Assembly: GCA_963772515.1 (NCBI GenBank)
Contig: CAVYXC010000002.1
Location: forward strand, 310,001-374,000
Origin: JAFAHD01 sp963772515
GTDB lineage: Bacteria > Vulcanimicrobiota > Vulcanimicrobiia > Eremiobacterales > Eremiobacteraceae
Length of the DNA: 64,000 nt
Direction of reading: 5' to 3'
Below are positions 60,273 through 64,000 of the stretch, piece after piece. The notes below the pieces were generated by a model, which did not search any database, was not told where the DNA came from, and worked only from the letters and a program-made list of their open reading frames with translations. The position numbers were made by a program, and so were the translations under genes. Within the stretch, counting starts at the first letter, position 1, and every line of letters starts with the position of its first letter.

Positions 60273-61124
60273 TTGCGCACCAGCCAGTTCGGTCCACTCA
60301 CGCGAACGGTTCCGGTCATCGGCCAAGGGACGTGGCAGATGCACGCCACTGGGGCGCGGGCCGCCTCGGCCGTCAATGCGCTCGCGCTGGGCATCGACCT
60401 TGGCATGACCCACATCGATACGGCCGAGATGTACGGCGACGGACGCGCCGAGGAGATCGTCGGCGATGCGATCGCGGAGAAGAAGCGCGACGCGCTCTTC
60501 ATCGTCTCCAAGGTGCTCCCCCAGAACGCGAGTTACGAAGGCACGCTTCGGGCGTGCAGGCGCTCACTGAAGCGGCTACGCACCGAGTATCTCGACGTCT
60601 ACCTGCTCCACTGGCGCGGCCGCCATCCGTTGCAGGAGACGATGTCCGCTTTCGAGCGGCTCGTCGACGAGGGCTTGATCCGGGCGCTCGGCGTGAGTAA
60701 TTTCGACGTCGACGATATGGATGAGGCGCGTGCGGCACTCACCCGCCATCCGCTGGTCTGCAATCAGGTGCTCTACAACTTGGACGAGCGCAGCATCGAG
60801 CATCGCGTGCTCCCCTATTGCCGCACGCATGGCATCGCGGTGGTCGCCTACAGCCCGTTCGGGCATGGCGAATTCGCAACCGGCTCGTCGCAGGGCGGCC
60901 AGGTGCTTGCAGCGATCGCAAAACGTCACGGCGCGACGCCGCGCCAAGTCGCCCTCGCGTTTCTCACCCGCTACCCTGGCTCGTTCACCATTCCCAAGGC
61001 CGAGCGCGAAGATCACGTGCGCGAGAACGCTGCCGCCGGGGATCTTACGCTCACGCGCGACGATATCGCGGCGATCGACGCGGCCTTCCCAGTCGGACGC
61101 AGCACCGAACTGCCCACGCTCTGA
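60273..61124 (+). CDS. Aldo/keto reductase
   Basis: This is a 283-residue NADPH-dependent oxidoreductase of the AKR superfamily. The catalytic tetrad is intact: Asp and Tyr in HIDTAEMYGDGRAEEIVGDA, Lys in FIVSKVLP and His in VYLLHWRG. The C-terminal NADPH segment is FTIPKAEREDHVRENAAAGD. It probably reduces small aldehydes or ketones. TTG 60273 (MRTSQFGPLTRTVPVIGQGT) is the start that best fits the family; a second TTG at 60252 adds seven residues but would begin at the edge of the preceding terminator. There is no clear ribosome-binding site, so the exact start is uncertain. It converges on groEL. Confidence 0.92.
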   Translation: MRTSQFGPLTRTVPVIGQGTWQMHATGARAASAVNALALGIDLGMTHIDTAEMYGDGRAEEIVGDAIAEKKRDALFIVSKVLPQNASYEGTLRACRRSLKRLRTEYLDVYLLHWRGRHPLQETMSAFERLVDEGLIRALGVSNFDVDDMDEARAALTRHPLVCNQVLYNLDERSIEHRVLPYCRTHGIAVVAYSPFGHGEFATGSSQGGQVLAAIAKRHGATPRQVALAFLTRYPGSFTIPKAEREDHVRENAAAGDLTLTRDDIAAIDAAFPVGRSTELPTL

Positions 61125-61143
61125 CGTCGACTGTAGGATGGAA

Positions 61144-61172
61144 AAAGCCCGGCGGGGTCACCACCGGGCTTT
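61144..61172. terminator. Bidirectional terminator between the aldo/keto reductase gene and groEL
   Basis: AAAGCCCGG (61144-61152) pairs with CCGGGCTTT (61164-61172) around an 11-base loop. On the minus strand the hairpin ends in five T after the stem, on the plus strand in TTT, so it can serve both converging genes. Confidence 0.8.
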
Positions 61173-61186
61173 GTCGTCGTGTGGAG

Positions 61187-61206
61187 CGGTCGAGTTTACT
61201 CGACCG
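61187..61206. repeat. Copy of the CGG-YCGA palindromic repeat family at the groEL 3' end
   Basis: The sequence cggtcgagtttactcgaccg is a perfect inverted repeat with nine-base arms around TT. It directly abuts the groEL stop codon (61207-61209) and precedes the terminator. In the groESL mRNA it would form a hairpin immediately after translation ends. Confidence 0.75.
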
Positions 61207-62853
61207 TTACATCATGTCGTAGCCGCCCATGCCGCCGCCGCCGCCGGGCATTCCGCCGTTTTTCTTCTCCTCGGGTTTCTCGGAGATGAGCGTCTCGGTC
61301 GTGAGCATGAGCGCGCCGATCGAGGCGGCGTTCTCAAGCGCGGAGCGCGTGACCTTGAGCGGGTCCACGATGCCGAACTTGAACATGTCGCCGTACTCGC
61401 CGGTCATGGCGTCGAAGCCCTCATCGGCCTTGAGCGTCTTGACCTTCTGGACGACGACCGAACCCTCGAAGCCCGCGTTCTCGGCGATCTGCCGCAGCGG
61501 ATCCTCGAGCGCGCGGCGCACGATGCTGATGCCGACCAGCTCGTCGCTGGCCTGGCCGTTGCCGCCTTTGAGGTTTTCGAGCGCCTTGATCGCGTGCACG
61601 AGCGACGCGCCGCCACCCGCCAGCATGCCCTCTTCGACCGCAGCGCGTGCGGTGGAGACGGCATCTTCCATGCGATGCTTCTTCTCTTTGAGCTCGGTCT
61701 CGGTGGCCGCGCCGACCTGGATGACGGCGACGCCGCCCGACAGCTTGGCCAGCCGCTCTTGCAGCTTCTCGCGATCGAAGTCGGAATCGGTCTCTTCGAC
61801 TTGACGCTTGATCTGCTCGATGCGTCCCTTGATCTCTTCCTTCTTGCCCGCGCCGTCGATGATCGTGGTCTCGTCCTTGGTGACTTTGACCGTGCGAGCC
61901 TTGCCGAGCTCGTTGATCGTGACCTTGTCGAGCTTGAGGCCGAGCTCTTCGGAGATGACGGTGCCACCGGTCAGCACGGCGACGTCCTTGAGCATCTCCT
62001 TGCGGCGGTCGCCGAAGCCCGGCGCCTTGACCGCGACGCACGTGAACGTGCCGCGCAGCTTGTTCACCACGAGCGTCGCGAGCGCTTCGCCCTCAACGTC
62101 CTCGGCGATGATGAGCAGCGGCTTTTGGACCTGGACGACCTTCTCGAGCAGCGGCAGGATGTCGGCGATCGCCGAAATCTTGCGCTCGGTGATCAGGATG
62201 TACGGCTCGCTGAGCCCGGCTTCCATCCGCTCGGGATCGGTCACCATGTACGGCGAGATGTAGCCCTTGTCGAACTGCATGCCTTCTTTGAGCTCGAGCT
62301 CGGTCTTGGTCGAACGCGATTCCTCGACCGTGATCACGCCGTCTTTGCCGACCTTCTCCATCGCCTCGGCGATGACCGCGCCGATGGCTTTGTCCTTGGC
62401 CGAGATGGTCGCGACTTGCGCGATGTCTTCGTTGGTCTTCACTTGGCGCGCCATCTTCTTGAGCGCCTCGACAGCCGTCTCGACCGCCTTCTCGATGCCG
62501 GACTTGATGCCCAGCGGATTCGAGCCGGCCGCGACGTTACGCAGACCTTCGCGGATGATCGCTTGCGCGAGCACGGTCGCGGTGGTCGTGCCGTCTCCGG
62601 CGATGTCGTTGGTCTTGGACGCGACTTCTTTGACGAGCTGCGCGCCCATATTCTCGAAGTGGTTGGGCAGCTCGATCTCTTTGGCGATGGTCACGCCGTC
62701 GTTGGTGATCGTCGGCGAGCCGAACTTCTTGTCCAGCACGACGTAACGGCCTTTCGGACCGAGCGTCACCTTCACGGCGTCAGCGAGAGCGTTGGCGCCG
62801 CGCTCGAGGGCGCGCCGTGCGTTCTCGTCAAATAACAGTTCTTTAGCAGCCAT
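61207..62853 (-). CDS. groL: Chaperonin GroEL (60 kDa)
   Basis: This is a 548-residue ATP-dependent chaperonin subunit, forming double 7-mer rings in the cytoplasm. It starts MAAKELLFDENARRALERGA and includes the nucleotide loop DGTTTATVLAQAII, the apical ERKISAIADILPLLEKVVQ and QKPLLIIAEDVEGEALATLV, and the GGVAVIQVGAATETELKEKKHR signature. The C-terminus is the usual Gly/Met repeat tail (GGMPGGGGGMGGYDMM). It follows groES by 19 bases under CIRCE control. Two codons upstream spacing to AAGGAG is rather long, which may indicate coupling to groES. Confidence 0.98.
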   Translation of the reverse strand: MAAKELLFDENARRALERGANALADAVKVTLGPKGRYVVLDKKFGSPTITNDGVTIAKEIELPNHFENMGAQLVKEVASKTNDIAGDGTTTATVLAQAIIREGLRNVAAGSNPLGIKSGIEKAVETAVEALKKMARQVKTNEDIAQVATISAKDKAIGAVIAEAMEKVGKDGVITVEESRSTKTELELKEGMQFDKGYISPYMVTDPERMEAGLSEPYILITERKISAIADILPLLEKVVQVQKPLLIIAEDVEGEALATLVVNKLRGTFTCVAVKAPGFGDRRKEMLKDVAVLTGGTVISEELGLKLDKVTINELGKARTVKVTKDETTIIDGAGKKEEIKGRIEQIKRQVEETDSDFDREKLQERLAKLSGGVAVIQVGAATETELKEKKHRMEDAVSTARAAVEEGMLAGGGASLVHAIKALENLKGGNGQASDELVGISIVRRALEDPLRQIAENAGFEGSVVVQKVKTLKADEGFDAMTGEYGDMFKFGIVDPLKVTRSALENAASIGALMLTTETLISEKPEEKKNGGMPGGGGGMGGYDMM

Positions 62854-62872
62854 GATATGTTCGTGTTTCTCC

Positions 62873-63190
62873 TTAGCGCTTCACAACAGCGAGAACGTCT
62901 TTCTCGCTGACGATGAGGTAGTCTTTACCGTCGAGCTTGATCTCTGAGCCCGAATACTTCGAGTAGATCACCCGATCGTTGACCTTGAGGTCCATCGGGA
63001 TGACCTCGCCTTTGTCGGTCCGGCGGCCCGGGCCGACGAAGATCACGATGCCTTCTTGCGGCTTTTCTTTGACGGTGTCGGGCAGGATGACGCCGCCGGC
63101 GGATGCTTGCGCCTGTTCGACGGCTTCGATGACGACGCGGTCGCCGAGCGGTTTAAGTTCGAGTTTGGACGCGGTAGCGGTAGCGGGCAC
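62873..63190 (-). CDS. groS: Co-chaperonin GroES (10 kDa)
   Basis: This is a 105-residue lid subunit of the GroEL chamber, slightly longer than the usual 95-97 because of an N-terminal MPATATASK extension. It contains LKPLGDRVVIEAVEQAQASA, the mobile-loop region GGVILPDTVKEKPQEGIVIFVGPG and the C-terminal KVNDRVIYSKYSGSEIKLDG. GTG 63190 lies seven bases after a perfect AGGAGG. It is first in the groESL operon, with promoter and CIRCE 130-190 bases upstream. Confidence 0.97.
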   Translation of the reverse strand: MPATATASKLELKPLGDRVVIEAVEQAQASAGGVILPDTVKEKPQEGIVIFVGPGRRTDKGEVIPMDLKVNDRVIYSKYSGSEIKLDGKDYLIVSEKDVLAVVKR

Positions 63191-63321
63191 GGGTTGACCT
63201 CCTACAGGCGTGTGCTGGGTCCGGATGTGGATGCCGGCGCGAACCCCAAGCGGGGCGTGTGCACGCCGGCGTGAAACTCTGGACCTCTAGGATGCGCCCC
63301 GGACGGGGCCGTTCTGTTGAA

Positions 63322-63348
63322 TTAGCAGTCTTAGCACTTGAGTGCTAA
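63322..63348. promoter_or_regulatory. CIRCE operator (HrcA-binding site) of groESL
   Basis: TTAGCAGTC (63322-63330), nine bases, then GAGTGCTAA (63340-63348) match the CIRCE consensus (TTAGCACTC-N9-GAGTGCTAA) with one mismatch. The nine-base spacer itself reads TTAGCACTT, so a second nested palindrome (63331-63348) is present. It overlaps the predicted groESL transcription start, as expected for HrcA repression relieved by heat. hrcA is not in the window. Confidence 0.9.
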
Positions 63349-63352
63349 TCTC

Positions 63353-63381
63353 AGTATAGCGGGAGGTTCAGGCTTTGACAA
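63353..63381 (-). promoter_or_regulatory. Promoter of groESL
   Basis: On the minus strand TTGTCA (63381-63376), a 17-base spacer and TATACT (63358-63353) form a good sigma-70 promoter whose start falls inside CIRCE. The plus-strand TTGACA at 63375-63380 could serve alr, but no good -10 follows it. Confidence 0.8.
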
Positions 63382-63408
63382 GTGGTTCCTGCCCCTACGG
63401 CGGCGCCC

Positions 63409-64000
63409 GTGTCTGAGGCCGCTTCCTGGGTCGAAATCGACCTTGCGACCCTTGTCGCGAACGCCCGAACCCTGGCCACCAAAGCCTCCCCCGCAACCCT
63501 GTGCGCGGTGGTCAAATCCAACGCGTATGGGCACGGGCTGCTTCCGGTAGCCAACGCGCTGGCTGGGTCGGGCATCGCGGGATTGCGGCTGGCGGTCTTT
63601 TCAGCCAGCGAGGCGTTTGCGCTCCGTGCGGCGGGCATCGAGCTGCCGATCCTGGTGGTGGGTCCGGTGGCGGGCGCCGACCTTGCGCAGGCGGCGCGCC
63701 AGCGCCTCGAGCTTGCATTGCTCGACGAGCGCATGGCCGAGCCCTTCGCTCGCGCGCGCGTCGCAGCGCATCTGAAGATAGACACCGGCACCAGCCGCTT
63801 CGGCATCCCCCACGATCAGGCGTCGCGCGTGCTCGCGCGCTGCGCCGAGCTCGGCGTGGACATCGTGGGCATCTACTCGCACCTTGCCAACGCGGAAGAG
63901 ATCGACATCGCCTTCGTCACGCAACAGCTGCAGAGACTTCAAGGTGTAGCGGCCGAGTTTACCCGGCCGGCGCGCGGTCGAATGAGTTCGACCGCTCCAG
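63409..64000 (+). CDS. alr: Alanine racemase, 5' part (cut by window end), carrying an in-frame repeat insertion
   Basis: This is a PLP enzyme making D-alanine for peptidoglycan. About 197 codons are present from GTG 63409. The N-terminal TIM-barrel shows WVEIDLATLVANARTLA, the PLP-lysine motif AVVKSNAYGHGLLPVANAL (Lys in VVKSNAYGHG), and HLKIDTGTSRFGIPHDQA. After EIDIAFVTQQLQRLQ, where other racemases continue with a short helix and the HAANSAA strand, this frame runs into two palindromic repeats encoding GVAAEFTRPARGRMSSTAP. The frame stays open to the window end. It is divergent from groESL. Whether the protein resumes normal sequence beyond 64000 cannot be seen. Confidence 0.9.
   Translation, partial: MSEAASWVEIDLATLVANARTLATKASPATLCAVVKSNAYGHGLLPVANALAGSGIAGLRLAVFSASEAFALRAAGIELPILVVGPVAGADLAQAARQRLELALLDERMAEPFARARVAAHLKIDTGTSRFGIPHDQASRVLARCAELGVDIVGIYSHLANAEEIDIAFVTQQLQRLQGVAAEFTRPARGRMSSTAP
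63950..63969. repeat. Copy of the CGG-YCGA palindromic repeat family inside alr (first)
   Basis: The sequence cggccgagtttacccggccg has nine-base arms (one G-T wobble) around TT. It is read in frame within alr and is the first of an inverted pair with the copy at 63975. Confidence 0.7.
63975..63994. repeat. Copy of the CGG-YCGA palindromic repeat family inside alr (second)
   Basis: The sequence cggtcgaatgagttcgaccg lies five bases after the first alr copy and in the opposite orientation judged by its flanks (AG-CGG at the far left, CCG-CT at the far right). Together they form a REPIN-like inverted doublet of about 45 bases. Confidence 0.7.

Noticed and set aside
60721..62835. A 704-codon open frame on the plus strand opposite groEL and the aldo/keto reductase end
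   Set aside because: It is antisense to groEL; its composition is the mirrored codon bias of a high-GC gene and it has no recognisable domain.

Overview
The window is a high-GC bacterial chromosome segment packed with genes on both strands; no gene-free stretch exceeds 300 bases. Gene content (a fused transaldolase/glucose-6-phosphate isomerase, OpcA, a YqzL-like protein next to pheST, CIRCE-controlled groESL, a split B12 acyl-CoA mutase, UDP-GlcNAc synthesis) points to a free-living aerobic or facultative bacterium from a deep-branching high-GC lineage. My best guess is Eremiobacterota (WPS-2) or a relative. That is inference from gene style, not a marker-gene result. No rRNA, tRNA, CRISPR array, phage or transposase gene was seen.

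Layout. 1-7 kb, minus strand: a branched-chain-type amino-acid ABC importer (binding protein, livH, livM, livG, livF), followed by an IclR regulator with its own promoter and a diguanylate cyclase. 7-14 kb: an M48 membrane protease, a YjbQ-type protein, a large secreted BNR/sortilin-like protein, a promoter-peptide-terminator cassette for a 43-residue peptide, two small or secreted unknowns and a second diguanylate cyclase. 14-19 kb, minus strand: glmU, gltX and the two halves of a methylmalonyl-CoA-type mutase. 19-26 kb, plus strand: cupin, infC-rpmI-rplT with an attenuator-like leader, an rRNA methyltransferase, then a second transcription unit yqzL-pheS-pheT-cvpA. 26-29 kb, minus strand: a secreted unknown and a class V aminotransferase.

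29-40 kb, plus strand: a probable long operon selD-tkt-tal/pgi-zwf-opcA-pgl-methyltransferase-TonB-like protein, covering nearly the whole pentose phosphate route. 40-43 kb, minus strand: hsp20-lon and a small secreted protein. 43-46 kb, plus strand: a proline-rich single-span membrane protein and a DUF4126 protein. 46-51 kb, minus strand: a polyphosphate-centred operon, ppk1-CYTH/CHAD-Nudix/histidine phosphatase-GNAT. 51-54 kb, minus strand: a cassette of a 40-residue peptide, a GntR regulator, an ABC ATPase, two paralogous permeases and a 29-residue peptide, with a palindromic operator at its head. 54-57 kb, plus strand: a creatininase-family enzyme and a peptide-type binding lipoprotein. 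57-64 kb: quinone oxidoreductase, a PDZ/membrane/GAF sensor, a DUF1036 protein, an aldo/keto reductase, groESL with CIRCE, and the 5' part of alr, cut by the window end.

The least explained features are these. (i) A family of about 20-bp palindromes of the form CGGYCGARTTTAYTCGRCCG occurs six times: between or beside genes, and also inside coding sequence (two inverted copies in alr, one in the GNAT gene). (ii) Three very short genes have good expression signals. (iii) Several genes have abnormal starts: ATT for infC, a probable 4-bp duplication that destroys the glmU start, livH without any usual start codon, and a CTG-started methyltransferase.
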